From the NCBI GenBank assembly GCA_025024175.1, contig QCXZ01000001.1, positions 38,992,942 through 39,056,941 on the forward strand: a stretch of 64,000 nucleotides of DNA, given 5' to 3'. This document shows, in pieces, positions 13,030 to 26,858 of the stretch. This DNA comes from Rhyzopertha dominica (Eukaryota > Arthropoda > Insecta > Coleoptera > Bostrichidae). Every line of letters begins with the position of its first letter. The first letter of the stretch is position 1. The notes beneath the pieces were generated by a model that ran no database searches, had not been told where the DNA came from, and saw only the letters and a program-made list of their open reading frames with translations. The position numbers and the translations under genes are program-made.

Positions 13030-14200
13030 AATTTACAGTTTTATAATAGTCAGCCAAACTTTTAAAAACTATTTTTATAAAACAACTGCACTCTTGTAAA
13101 CATTGTCACAACGTTTATAAAATGATTAAAGACGCAAATAGTCGCATCTTTACAGAACATTTTATATATAGTATTTTATAATGGTTTTAGTAGGTGTTAT
13201 AGAACAGTTTTGTAGATAGTTACAGAGATGGTATAGATTCTTTAAATCAGTTACAAAATGGTTTTATAGCAATTTATTATAAAACAATTTTATAAATATT
13301 ACGGTACTTTCTATTATGCAATTGTTGCATTCAGCATCTTCAAAGGGATCTTTTGGTGTTTTAACAGATTTGACGAAGAGTGATTTATTTCTTAACGATT
13401 AGGTAAAGTTGCAACCCATTCCTCTTGCGTAAAATAAAACATGTCCGCAGACCGAAATATATACCGTACCAGAACACATAAAAATATGCGTAGCACTGAA
13501 CTGTAGTCACATGAAACTACTACCAAACAAAATTTGCTGTTAAACATATGCATATGTGCATACAAAATTTTTAAGCGCTTCGAAAATAATAAGTAAGTAA
13601 ATACTTAAAAAATACAAAAAATATTTTTAATTATGTGGCATCTTAAACCTATCTGCACTGTTTATAAATCTCACTTTATAATCACTTTTGTTATAAGCAT
13701 AACTTTTGTACATTACGTTTTTGTAAAAAAAAATAACTGTTAGTGAGCTTTACACAATGGCGTCCATATATGTGATTAAAATCAGGATAATAATATGCCT
13801 TCCGCTTTATAAAACACATTTATTACAGAAGAAATAGCTATATAGCAACAATATTTTTTACATGGTCAAATCAAGACTTAATATAATAGTTTTATATATG
13901 TTCACAAGATGACGATTCAGTGTTGAATAACATATATTTAAACCCTTTATAAAATAATTTGTGTCCACTGGGAAAATGTTCTGTAAACGTTTATATAATG
14001 AGCATAGAAACGTGTATTATAATTTTGCCGTGAATAGGTTCCTAACACTAAACTATATAACAATTTAATACTGAAGTTGAATACTCCGAAAAGAATACCC
14101 TATAAAATAGAATAAGCGTCGAGGAACAATAATAAAACAACAATAGTTACCCGTTGCTATTTGGAAATTATAAAATAATTTTGCTTGTTGTGATGGCACC
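13030..14200. other. AT-rich stretch with recurrent TTTATAAAAT motifs, no gene
   Basis: TTTATAAAAT-like words recur irregularly (for example 13077, 13111, 13262, 13807, 13948, 14170). No periodic unit or ORF. Confidence 0.35.
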
Positions 14201-17200
14201 TAAAGATGCAAAAAAAGTTGTCAGACCAGACTAAATAAACACCAGGCCATTTCAAGGATAAAAAAGCGATACAAATCGGCAAAAAAGTGGCTTGGTTGAT
14301 ATTAAAAAAACAAAGAAGAAATACAAAAATACAAAAATAGTTTGCAAAAGAAAGCTTTTGTTTGGGATATTTTACTATAAAGTTGTGCCTAAATAAACCG
14401 GTTATTCCATATTTTTAACTAACCCTGTACCTACACTTTCTCTAGTATACTGAAACGATACACCTACATTGCTTGATTACATTATTTATGACTTACGATT
14501 TCTGGCAGTATATTTCGGGATATAAATCAAATACTACCCTAAGATTAATTGATTTTAATATGCCCCATTATGCAGCTACCGAAAATCAAATAAAGCAGGT
14601 GTTTGAATAAATAAGGGGATCCGAAAATCAACCCCTACTATACGATGCGTTACGCTATAAGTCTATAACAATGGACTGCTGCATCCGCGTGTGCTTGCAT
14701 CTAACACTAGATATTATTTATTATATACCAACGATTTTGAAAATATAATAAATGTTTATTGTTCATAGTAAGTGTGCAGAATATTTATAAACAGAGATGC
14801 TTTGGAAGCTACCCAGCTTGAAGTCTCTTCATTGGTAGATTTTGAAATCCGTGGCAACAATGTACAAACGGCTAAGTGGATAGCTAGATGTCTCATTAAA
14901 AAGTTGACGATTTGTTTATTAAAACATTAAGACAATGTGAAGAGTACACACTATAGGTGAAAAATACAACGTAGGTTGTATACCCTATGTAAATCAAAAT
15001 TTGCTCAAGTATCTGAAGGAATGTAATTTGCAATACGGATCAAGAATTATTTTAACCAGTGATACATAGTTAGCAACGTGTTTACGAATTTGTATTCAAA
15101 TTGCCATAATTCATTAGTTAACACATGTTTACTTTACTCGAACCACAAAACGAGCGGTTGCTAAACATAGTAAATTTCATTAGATTCAAAAACTGCCCAG
15201 TAAATGAAAAATGGAAAACTTAACATTTACACATTGTCAGAAGAAGCCTCTAATATATTTTGTTTAAAAGTACTTGGCACATTTAATCACTAATANTTGA
15301 TTCGGTAAAGCGACGCATGCCCATTTAACGATATCGGTTGTCTGTGTTAGTTATTACAATTGTTGTATTGTGCTTTGACGTTGTTTCCTTATTACGCTTG
15401 TTGAGTAAGACTTTAGACGCATGCTGTAGAATATCGTTTAGCATAAACACTATTCCGTCTCAAGGTACTGAAACGCAGTGCATCTTTCGATGCTGTAAAT
15501 TTGACGTATTTTGCATATTTATAAGCAGTGGTAATATATGGAACTTTATTGTGGGTTTATCTAATGTTACCATTTTCATTCAATAGGTAATAATAAATTA
15601 ATGACTTGTCCAAGACGCATCTTATGCGAGAGAATCACAATATCATTTTAGCACATTAAAGATAAGTACATTATATAGACCAATTCTATGCGATGTAGTA
15701 TTTCAATGCATATTTTTTGCCAAAATAAACAATTTTATTGTTAAATATACGGTAAAAATCAATGTAATGTAAATGAAAAACGCTTTATTGCAGTACAATT
15801 ATTGTAAGGTTCAATTCAAAGTTCTTATTTTAGCAGTTTTACTTTGAAACGTGATTATGTAATTTTTCACACATTCTTTGAACAACAACAAAATGCTCCT
15901 ACGTAATCGAACCATCGAACCATTTATTTTAGCTAACTTTCAGTATTTCATGCATCCAACAAGTGGCGACAGCGAATTAACAAGTAAAACCAATCAAATA
16001 ACGAAAAACAAGGGTAGTTTTAGGAAAATGGGGATTTTAATTTTTAGTTTTACCACTAGAGGAAGCAGCCAGGTATCAAAATAAAGACTAGAACTTGGCT
16101 TAGCAAATATAAATAAGTGAAGTGATTTGAGCACATCTTCTATTATTACTTAACTAGTTTTGCGATGGTTCTACTGAATATCAGATGAATAATGACTTCT
16201 TTAAAATATTCGGTTTAACAATAAACAGGATACTTATTGTACAGTAAATAAAATGGACTCTATAAAGCTAGGCTCCCGCATATCGCTTTTTAATAAAGAG
16301 CACTTGTATCGATTTGCACTCACTTTGATCCCCAAAATTAGAACTTGCACCTACAACCCTGAAAAACTGGGAAGAACTATCATTTTCAACGACAAATGCA
16401 GATTTCCTTAGCATATAACATTTTCTAAAAAATGCACTTGCGCTGGGTTGGAAAATTACATCTTCAAAATTAAGTTTTCTTATTGTTTTTCTTCTTCCTT
16501 TAATACTATTGATTTGCATAAAAAGAAAAAAGGTTGGCATTCGCTTAAGTTTATTGATCTAGTTTCAACAAATATTTTTAAACATGTTACATGTAGCTTA
16601 GAATCCAAATTAGTCCATAATAAAGATAAAATTCAAAATTTTCAGGGTTGTCAGTATAAGCTCTAATTTTGGTTGTGCAAGGTGGGTGCAAGTGTATTTT
16701 TTATAAAATATGTATATGCGGGAAGGGATCTGCGATTGTTTGAAAGTAATAATTCTTTGTAGTTTTTCAGGGTTGCTGGTGCAAGCTCTAATTTTTGTGG
16801 TGTTATATTCGGGAGTGTAACTTTACCGAGCCAATAAAATTTAATCAAAGAAACTGTATACTGCTTAAGAATATAAATGTGTATTCTAAGTGTAACTATT
16901 TCAACAATAAGCTTAGAATTCGAGTTAAGGTGGTTTGCAATATAGTAATGCGTTTATGATTAATAGTCATGATTTAAAATGCATTGACGTTTGATTTATC
17001 TTAGCAATCTAACAGTTTAAGAATAACTTTTAGATTTATATTAATTGCTTCATTTTACACAATAGGACATAGCACCATTTCTAGCTAGTTGAAAATTTTC
17101 TCTTTACGTTATTTGTACAAATCTGAACATTATTTAAAATGTGTTCTGTTAAGCGTCCATTGTATGTTGTAATGTTAGCGTGACCGTATTTCACGGACCA

Positions 17201-17559
17201 TATTATTATTGAAACGGGTAGGTAAGGATATTGAAGTCAGCGTGGTATATTATTGGGGACACGTGCTCTTATAAAGCACTAACCCTAGACGGTTTTATTA
17301 AACTCCACCCCTCGCCTATTGCAGTGTTGAACATTTATTATATGGGGTGACCACTTGCCCATGATTAAAGCAGGCCCGGCAAAGATCGGAATTTTAATAC
17401 ATGTCAGGTTTTATTAATGTTCCCTCTCTTATCACTTTTCTCAGCTCATTTAGTTAATTTGAAGGAAAACTAATTGCAGGTGTTTGACCAGCGGTAGGAA
17501 CCAAAACAGAAACAAATCTATTTAGCAAATTGTGTAATAAAAACTTACTTGCAATTTAA
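14201..17559. other. No gene recognised
   Basis: Short ORFs at 15338-15586, 15878-16084 and 16268-16848 have no recognised motifs. The last group lies in a local repeat listed separately. Confidence 0.4.
16268..16805. repeat. Local repeat with two direct and one inverted subcopies
   Basis: TTTTCAGGGTTG followed by GCAAGCTCTAATTTTTG-like sequence occurs at about 16640 and 16768 (plus) and inverted near 16335-16365; the inverted copy also shares CCCGCATAT with the ATATGCGGG at 16714. Looks like debris of a small inverted-repeat element. Confidence 0.45.
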
Positions 17560-18125
17560 GATTAATAGATACCTCTCAGTCTAAATCATTATGGCGTGAG
17601 CTAAATAATCTTGACATATACATCAGCAAAATTAAAAAAAGTAATTGAGATTCCACCACATATTGCAAACCCGCAAGATATTAATAATTTCTTCGTAAAT
17701 TCTACAAAAAAAAAACTTTATGCAAGGTGACACGGAAAAACTAATTTCTTCATACATGGAGCCAAATCAAAATATAACAGAAAATTTTTCATTTTCGCTG
17801 CGTGCTGAACATCAAATTTATAAAATGCTTTACTCAATATCTACCGGCGCTATAGGCTTCGACAGCATAACAGTTTAAAACCCTGCTGCCCATTTATCGT
17901 GCCTTATTTAACACACATTATTAATAGCTGTTTGTTAAAAAATTATATTTCGTCGCTCTGAAAAACCTGAATAGTAACTCCGCTTCCAAAGTTCATAATC
18001 CATCGAGTTATAGTGACTTAAAGCCGATTAGCGTACTGCCATGTTTACCTAAAGTGTTGGAAAAAATTGTCTCTGGACAAACTAAAGATTACTTAGAAGC
18101 GCATAATATATTAGCCCACAGTAGC
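17560..18125 (+). pseudogene. Jockey-like LINE reverse transcriptase remnant
   Basis: Pieces in shifting frames: INNFFVNSTKK, KMLYSISTGAIGFDSITV and YSDLKPISVLPCLPKVLEKI match the pre-RT and early RT blocks (the last is the NYRPISLLPxLSKVLEK block). The catalytic YADD part is absent: the relic stops at about 18125, where GC-rich sequence of another repeat begins. Confidence 0.65.
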
Positions 18126-21100
18126 GGATCCAGGGGGGCTAAGGGACACAAGCCCCCACCCCCCAAAAATTTATTTTGGATGAAAATGGCATCTAAACGT
18201 AAACAACGAGATCTTCGGTTTTAAGGCTTCCGTGGTTGTTGTCGATGACATGTTGTTTTCTGGGCTCGTTCCCACGTTGGTTAGTTGTCCTTGACGTTTC
18301 GACACTCATGTCGGTGTCTTTCTCAAAGTAGCTCTGAAACTTTCATTTGATTGTTGTGCACAATTTTTTCTAGATATTTTCCATTTTGGGCACACATTTA
18401 TACACATCTCTAACCACACACTATTTTTATGTATTATTCGCTTTTAGAACAATGTTCGGAAATCATATTAAACTGCTAATCCGCAGAAAGAAACGACTCC
18501 ACGAAAACGGCGTACGTAGATGCGTCAGACAATTCGCATGAGATGACAAACGCACGACAATCTAGAATGAAACGTGACGTCACACGTCGTTTTTAGGGGA
18601 CATGATTCAGTGCAATTTTCAGTTTCAATTTAATTTGAAACTGTAATTTGTTTCTATAGCTGTATTCTTTTACTATAGCTTATATAAACAGGATGTCCTC
18701 ATAATACACCGACAACGTTTGACAGGTGATAGAAAACGCAATTTGAAAAACCATTTTCGAATAAACAAAATTCAGAAAACGCTTTTTTTTTAAATACAGA
18801 GTGTTGAAATTCAGTTTAATGATCTGCGGAGACCAGCAAAAAAGAGGAAGACCGTGCTTTACATCGAAAACAACGATAGAGGGGATAATTCAGAAGTCAG
18901 AGAAAAACGGATAATAATAGCCAAAAATGATAAGGAACAAGAAATTAATCGAGCTACACCTTAACATGCGCTAGGCAGTCGCAGTAATAGCAATCAGCTT
19001 GTGCCCCTTTAACCCAGCGTAGACGGCCGGCCCGGCGGTATATCCGGGAGTGGCAGAAATGCTGACCGTACGCTGGTTCAATCAATCAATCAATAAATCG
19101 AAATAAGTTTTTAAAATTGCGTTCTTTTCAAGCGTTGTCAGTTTCAATAACATTTTTGTGATTTCACAAAATAATGGCGGTGTAGTGTTTTTCAACCAAA
19201 AAATCAATTTTATGGACGATAGAGTCGTTTTACGGCAAACTTCAAAGAGACATGTTTTATTTAGAATTGATTAAAGATTACAAAACTGTATTAGTTTTGT
19301 CTAAAAATCCACAGAACTAAAAGTTCTATTAAAAAAGGGGTTTGTATTACCCAGCGCGCGCCACTGGTGCTTTAGAAATTTCCCGATTATTTTTTTATTG
19401 TACCTTATACTTTTATAATTCCCACCAAATTTGAAATTGATATCTTTTATAGTTCAGGAATAGTTTTAAAAATTCATTTTTTAAAATTCAATTTCAACAC
19501 CTTATATATCAAAAACAAAGCGTTTTTCTTCAGCCGTCTTCCCAATATCTAAACCTTTCGAAATTTAGAAAGACTTTTGCTTTTTATGTCTGTATGAAAA
19601 AAAACGAATTAAAATATTGGAGTTCATTCCGTTCAAATGTCGCTTTTAATAACGTCATTCATTTATCGGATAGAGGCGTCTTCCAGACAATACAAGCCGA
19701 AAATTTTATTCGGTCGTAATGCTATCTGTGTATTGAGGAGTAAAATTTCCATACTCTACAAGTTCAAATTGCTTATAGAAGGTTTTTAACGTTGCTATTT
19801 ATAACAACGAAGATATTCAAACATTTCATCATAAACTCTTACACAAGAATGATTTTTTTCTAGGAAACGATTATCGGCTTTTTCAAAGGGCTGCCGATTG
19901 AAAAAGAACACAATAGAAAGGGCATGCAGTGTCGGGCTATTATCCAAGTGCTTGAAGCTTGATATTCAATATGTTAGGGGTGAGCGAAGAGCTATCATTG
20001 CAATTTATATCGGATTAGGGTGAAGAGCCAAGTAATATATAAGCCCTCAACGCTGTTCACCCCACAAGATGCCTCTAATATATTTGACAAATAGATACGT
20101 GTTATTGGTTTACGAGTGATTCCCTTCCGGGGTGAAGTGCTCATGGAAATTGAACTTGTTCCTCAGTTAGTAATAAAACATATTTATTGAAATACTTTAT
20201 TGTTTAAAGGAATGAAATACCTATTTTAACTACATATTCATTTGTGTGGCTTTTGAGTCTAATGTCGCAAAAAGAAACGGATAATGACAGAATATAATAT
20301 GAAAGGCTTTTAGAAACTTTCATTGCAGATTTAAAAAGGTTATGTACAACATTTCTGACATTAGGGGTTTGTTGCATATATCAGTATTTACAAACAACGA
20401 TAGAATAACAACTTTAACTTAAAAAAAAACCTACCTTGTACAAGAATGTCCCTCTGGCGGGAGCTAGACATCCTATTATAAAACAATAAGAAATGTAAAT
20501 ACCTACTCAGTTGTTGCTCTATTTCTATATAATTAACGTTTATATTATGTTCTTTACAATTCGTAGATCAATACTTGATCAAGACTAATTCGTATTCATC
20601 ATGCCTTCGCCTCAGTTTTTTAGGCTGTGATTTTAGCTAAATTAACAAGTATAAGCACCCTGTTCCAGTGATGGGCGCGTAGAATACTCCATGTAGATTA
20701 CGCCATTATCTACGCGTAAACTATGTAATATTCTACTTTAAAAGTCTACTGTAGAAAATAACTTTATGTAGATAAACAGCAAACTAGTAATATTTAGTAT
20801 TTTTAACAGCTCCAAATGCCTCAAGTGACAGTATTATTTTGTATATTATTATTTTCGTTCTCCCATCGATCATACCGCGAGGTACGTGAAAAAGAGAACT
20901 ATATACATATATCACTCAATGGAACTGAGTTGATCCGATCACAACCAAACTTGGTATGGTAATAGCCCATGACCTTCTGAGCTCCAATCCGGAGCCCTAT
21001 GCTGTAGACTCTCACCGTTCAAAAGTTACAGGACATCAAAGTTGCTGCAGATCGCCGTGCACTAACGTCAGTAGGTTGGAACTACGCGTGGACCACGACC

Positions 21101-21914
21101 GGAACTACATGGAGTCGATCATAGGAGAACGTTTTTTTCGTTTTGGACGATTCCACTGGTTGTTGCTTACTAACTAAACAAAATACTACTTCGTTGTAAT
21201 TAAAATAACTAGAGCCACGTTAAACAACAATAACTCGTTTCGACATACATTTGTTAGGGTCAGAAGGCACAAGCGTGCTTTGGAGCCCTCAATAGGTCAA
21301 TGGGTTCTTAAATGACTGTAAACTATGATTTTATCTTTCTTGTCTATAAACGGAAGAAGACTGGCTATTTCATATACTACCTATTATACCTAATATACTC
21401 GTAGAAGAAAAGACTTCGAAACGCATGTTTTGTCCGAAAGAAGTAAGAAAATCGTTTGGGTATTCTGATGACTTACTAAAATAAGTTATGCAAATTTATA
21501 ATATAAATATTAAAAAACTGCAGTGCTCTAAAAAATTTTAAGAATTGACCCATAAAACAGGGAAAGAACAAAATAATTTGCACAATACACTTAATATACA
21601 ATAGCCATAATATACTCGTCTCATATTTTCTACGCCAAAATGCTTTATCTACATTTTCTACGCGGGTAATGTAGAAAATTATAATCACTATGATAATCAC
21701 TATAGCTATTAGCAATAATGCAGCTAATCCTTCGCCTTATAAGTAAGAGATGTTACTACAAACCGAATTGGACTATATAGAACATTTCTGATCCCAGAAC
21801 ATTGAGCTCTTCTTTGGCGTATGCCCTCAAACCAACCTCATAAGTGATATACAAGGTTAGCCAAATGTATGGAACAAGAGGCTTATTTTTATAAATTATA
21901 AATATAAATAATCA
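18126..21914. other. No host gene recognised; scattered repeat debris
   Basis: A GC-rich start (18128-18175), a Penelope-like terminal relic (18200-18360), a GC-rich segment ending in TTCAATCAATCAATCAATAA (19010-19100) and a CAGTGATGGGCGCGTAGAA end resembling a hAT terminus (20668) are visible. No coding exon could be supported. Confidence 0.4.
18293..18330 (-). ncRNA. Degenerate hammerhead-like motif
   Basis: Minus strand: TTTGAGAAA (for CUGANGA), stem GACAC/GTGTC enclosing CGACATGA, then GAAACGTC. Probably a remnant of a Penelope-like terminal sequence (about 18200-18360). Confidence 0.45.
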
Positions 21915-23190
21915 AAATGGTTTAACCGAAGTAGTTGAATATTTGATATGAAATGGAGCCAACGTAAGTGCTACAGATGGAATTTGTAAGACATCCATGC
22001 TGTTGTATAACACGAACATCTAACAAAAAAGAATCACAGACATTTCTCAATTTTGTAAGGATCTTGACTGAAAATGGAGCCAACATAAACACTGCTGATA
22101 ATAAAGGTTTACACCATTCATCTTAGGCAATCTAAATTGTTTAACCGAAGTAGTTAAGTATTATAAGTAGTATATAAATGGGGCCAACGTAAACGCTATA
22201 GATGGACTTGGTAAGACAGTACTACATCTTGCTGTAACTCAAATGTATGACAAAAAAAGAACTACAAGCAATTCTCAATGTTGCAATGGAACCTACGTTG
22301 ACGATACTAATAAAATAGGTTATACACCAATCATAATAGCCGATGTGTTTAATTTACCTGAAGAAGTTGTATATTTGATAGCAAATGGTGCTAATGTGAA
22401 TACTACATCTGTACATCTGCTCGGCAACAGTACTATTGGTTACCAATCCACTTAAATTCAAGAAAAATGAATCGCAAACGTTCTGCATTCTGATAATGAC
22501 GGTGATGCACCACTTATAATATCTAGTGCACATAACTTACCTGAAGTTGAATATCTTACATAAGGAGCTAACTTACATACTGCAAACAAAAGTGGATGCA
22601 CAGCACTAGATAAAAAGACAAAAAAGTGTTGAAAACAATTCTCCTCATTGTATAGGTCTTAACTAAAAATGGTGCCGACACTGATGCAACTAATAAAGAA
22701 AGGTGTGATCTTATGCTAGCTAGTGAGGCTGGTTTGCATCAGGTAGCAAAATATCTGACACTGAAAATTAAACGTAAACGTAAATCAACTCTTCTTGACA
22801 ATATAATTAGTATTGCCTTACGAGAAAAGTAGTTTGAGAACAGACTAGACATTTCAAGTAAATGCACACAACTTGTTGTATTAAGGGTTCAAATTACAGA
22901 TTAATAGTACAACTCATAATATATATGACTAGTTTGTTAATTCATTTCAAGCGTACTTACTTTCAATTTCTTTACATATTAATTTGTAATTTATAAACAA
23001 CATTGTAATAAAATTACTTTAATATGCAATGTTTAGTTAGCAGCTGTTGATGTGTAAACATTTGTTACTTTTAAAATTTATTAGTGCCATAAAAATAAGA
23101 AGTTAAGAATAGTAAATAGGAATTAAAGTAGTTTAATTTTATATGTACATATAAATTTTATGCTTTTTGTTTATTATTTGTATTCAACAA
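21915..23190 (+). pseudogene. Decayed ankyrin-repeat paralogue of the NLR-like gene
   Basis: Translated pieces in shifting frames match the 3' ankyrin repeats of the gene at 28501-35520: GTTGAATATTTGATA, GGAGCCAACGTAA and ACTGAAAATGGAGCCAACA recur with the same 33/43-residue alternation. The reading is broken from the start (TGA after TTGATA at about 21949), with further stops and frameshifts, for example ACATAAGGAGC near 22560. The longest surviving frame is 22243-22455. Homology continues past the coding end into the 3' flank to about 23190, so this is a genomic duplication rather than a domain-only transfer. No hydrolase or NACHT sequence is visible upstream. It lies 5.3 kb upstream of the intact gene, in the same orientation. 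Confidence 0.8.
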
Positions 23191-26100
23191 CAAAATTCAT
23201 ACTTTTGTAACAATAAATCTTAACTATAAAGTACCTATTTGAGGGACAATACTTTAGATCGTTAACATGTTTAATTCCGATAATTGAATTATAAGGTACA
23301 GTGAGCTTAATCCCTAATCTATTAAAGAAAACTCGTTGGTACTTTTTAAATAAAGCATAGGATAGGATGCAGCAAATACATTCAATCACAAGTGGATAAA
23401 GATAAATTTTTTTTTGGTATAATTTCCTTATCAGCGTCATAAGTTACACATAATGCAGTTTACCTTAAACGAATAAATAGGTACTTCAAACAGATAAAGT
23501 ATTGGTAGTTCAAACAAGATTATAACTAGAATCCTTTAGGTATATATGCGAAATGCCATTGTACCTCTTTAATGTCTAAGTGTTCATCGAAGCAACTTGT
23601 AATGCAACATGTTTATAACCAACGAAACTGGTAAGTTAATATGAAATTTTTACAGTAATTCCTAATCGAGACACAAAATAACTCATACTCAGGTACTGCA
23701 ATTATTGACTAGAAATTATAGCATCTCTTTTAAGAATATATTGCAAATATAATAAGATAACTCTTCTGATAATATTTCAGAAACAGCTGAAAGCAGAAAC
23801 TAGTTTCATTTTCATTCAGCGGACAAAAAAATATTAAGAATTTTCGTTGCTGGACGAACATCTTTTAAGATTATTGACTATTAGAATGATGTATACCTTA
23901 AATATATATTATATATTGTAGATCGATGATTTTATAGTCCAGTCAACGAAGCAAAATGAACGGAAATAAATCGTGTGGTTCTGGATTTTAGTATAGTGGT
24001 AGAGGTTATTTCCATGAACAAGGTACTAAAAGTCCTGACCTCCTGACCGTTGTTGTGTTGGGAGGGAAGGGGGTGAAAGGTACGTTTTTTACGTTTTTCG
24101 TAAATATTTCGAAAAGGGCGCCTTGCAGCGGAAAATGCGTAAAGTGTAAAGTAAATTAAATTTCACACCAAAAAGGTCCTACACATTTTTTTTTATCTTC
24201 AACACCTGACAGGATACAGAGGGTAGAAAGGTCGAACGTAGTAGTGTCACAATAATAGGTGAAGCTGTCGACTTGATTGTTTTGCTTATTGCTTTGGCGC
24301 CACTAGGAAGAAACGTATTCTTCTTGAAGCCTGGCAGGGAAAAGTGGAGTCAAAACTCTATTAGGCAATAATTAAACTCCAATAACTTTCCTTTGCTAAA
24401 ACCACCCTCCTTCTACACTCCTTGAGCTGTTGCGATACTACCTCGTTCATTTATAATAAGAGCAAAAGGGGTATGGTTAAGTTGTTCAGCAAATTGTCCA
24501 ACCCAATAAAATATATATCGAACGTCTTCGTAAACCCCACCCAGCAACAGAAACGATTGCACAAGTTGGTGAAAAATGTTTCTGCAAGTCTACCAGGCGA
24601 CTTTCAATCAGAAAGATTTAAACAGGCTTATTCGATATGCAACTTCCTTGAAAGTTTCAACGAAGACAAAACTAGACCTAACCTCTTCACCACCAACTAG
24701 AGCAGCGGCAAAACAACACTCTTTTAGAATTTATTTACAGGTATTAATTTTGTTCAATAGTTTTTTATTATTGAAGTATTTACTTACTACATGTATAGAT
24801 TTGTACAATGTGGTTTAGCTTGCACATTTATTGTTTCATTACTCGTTACCAGATCCAGCAATGGCTGTATAATTCAAGCATACAACCTCTCGAGTGGGTA
24901 TGGTTCAGAGGTGAGGATGGCTCATTGATTCATTTGAAGACTTTGAATATTCAGATGACGATCTTTAAGATTAACATGATCATTAATAATAATTTAATGG
25001 AATGAACTACACCATTTATTTCCGCTCAGAGGTCTTTTTTGAGTTTCGTTGGCTGGACTATTAGAGATAAGTTTCTAATGGATAGCGCTTCCTTCTTAGC
25101 GGGGTTGACACCCTTTCAGGATTACGGGGTAGTAGATCAATAAGTTCCGGGAAGCAAATTACCTATCCTTACATACTAAATTGAATATTTTGGACTATTT
25201 TCAACAAAGCGTAATTTTTGGAGCAATAGTAAACATTTGTCGCAGTGGAGTGGCTATGTCACTTATAGGGTAAGCGTCATTAACTAGAAATTTGCATCAA
25301 AAGTTTAGATTATTTTAATTTTTTCTTGTATTTTTAGTAGGGTGAGAACTCTAAGTTAAACATCACCTGGCAAACATGAACCCAAGTCTGTTCCATTAAT
25401 TTTAGTGGCTGTAAACAGTTATACGAAATAATAATCAGACTTGATAGTTATGCCATTTCATTTTCCTTTACGTTACTACATTTATCAGTCACTTCAATAA
25501 ATTATTATGATTAAATTGGTAGTTAAATAAAAACAACTTATAAGCTTTGAACAATAAGTTCCTAAAGGTGATACAGAGTACTTATCTACTTTTATCTTGC
25601 GCAGGAAAACTTGATGGAAAAGTGTCTCAAGTGCACTTCACAAATATCAAGTTGTGTCAAGTTTTTACTTTTGGTTTTCCTCTTTTGTTAATTATTGGAT
25701 TTCGCTATTTCTCACAACTATTTTGTATGTTAATTGTAAGTTAATTCATAGAAAAATGTTGGTTATTACCCAAAAAATTGCGCGCAGATAAGCAAGAAGA
25801 AATCTGCAATCTGATTGGTGAGGATAGCACTATGTCACAAAAACCAAATTCTTGAAATAAAATCAACAACTAGAGGTAAGTTTATCGACCACTGCAGACC
25901 ACTAAATAAATTATATTAAACATTTGTTTTGTACCAGAAAGACGTAATACTCTAAGATACTATCCAAAATAGACTATGCCATTCAATATAATAGAGCAAA
26001 AAATATTTTTTATAGATTAATTTGGAATTCAAGTGAATTCTAGAACCTACGGAAAGTCGCAGAACAATAACTTTGCTGCTGCAATGCGCATTAATTTATT

Positions 26101-26858
26101 GTAAGTATTTGTTCACCGTTCAAGATGAGCCGTACGATGTAGACCACTTCGGGAAATTCCGAGGGAAATTCTTAATAATTTAATTGGCTACTTAGGCGAA
26201 GAAATACATAAGAGATGCATATTTTGCAATAGGCAACGTCAGATTTCATAGAACGGACAAAATTCAATAACTGATAGGAGCTCATGGCCATGTTCCAATT
26301 TATTTATTTAACCAATGGAAAAATAACAAAAAGAGAAGTCAGCCCATGAAGCTATAGCACAAGAACATTACCAAAATTATGTTCGACATATGAAAATATA
26401 TTTGGACGATTGCCTCAACAGAAATTAAATGTTGAACTAATCCAATTTTTTATACATATGTATAGTTACTATTGTTGTAATCGTCTTGTTTTTCTGACAG
26501 ATTGTGCGTCTTCAAGTCTTCAACTGTTTGTGCTTTGTTTAAATTAAAAAAAAAATAGTGAATTTCATTTAACGTATTAATGTCAGCATGTCGTAAAGGT
26601 GAAATAGTTTTGATATTAGTGAAATACTTTGGGTAAAAGAGTAAAATCGAAAGAACGAAAAACATTTTTAAAGGGGCATACAGTAGAATTTACATATTAA
26701 TGATGTATGCTCCATTGTTTTAATAAAAATAATTGTTGGAATGTGTATGATATTCCACAAACAACACTGCACATTAAATAGTTTTTCATTTTCATTTTCT
26801 AGTACACACCAATAAAGATGTATAAAGTTTGTTATACAGGAAACAACCTGTCAATGCT
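23191..26858. other. No gene recognised between pseudogene and palindromic element
   Basis: ORFs at 24422-24700 and 24576-24818 have no recognisable domain. A frame-shifted stretch near 26155-26235 (REIPREILNNLIG, RCIFCNRQRQ) hints at coding or transposon origin but is too short to name. Confidence 0.35.

Noticed and set aside
18118..19372. Possible hAT element (CAGTAGCGGATCCA start, GCGCGCGCCACTG end)
   Set aside because: Ends pair only over a few bases and no 8-bp target duplication fits.
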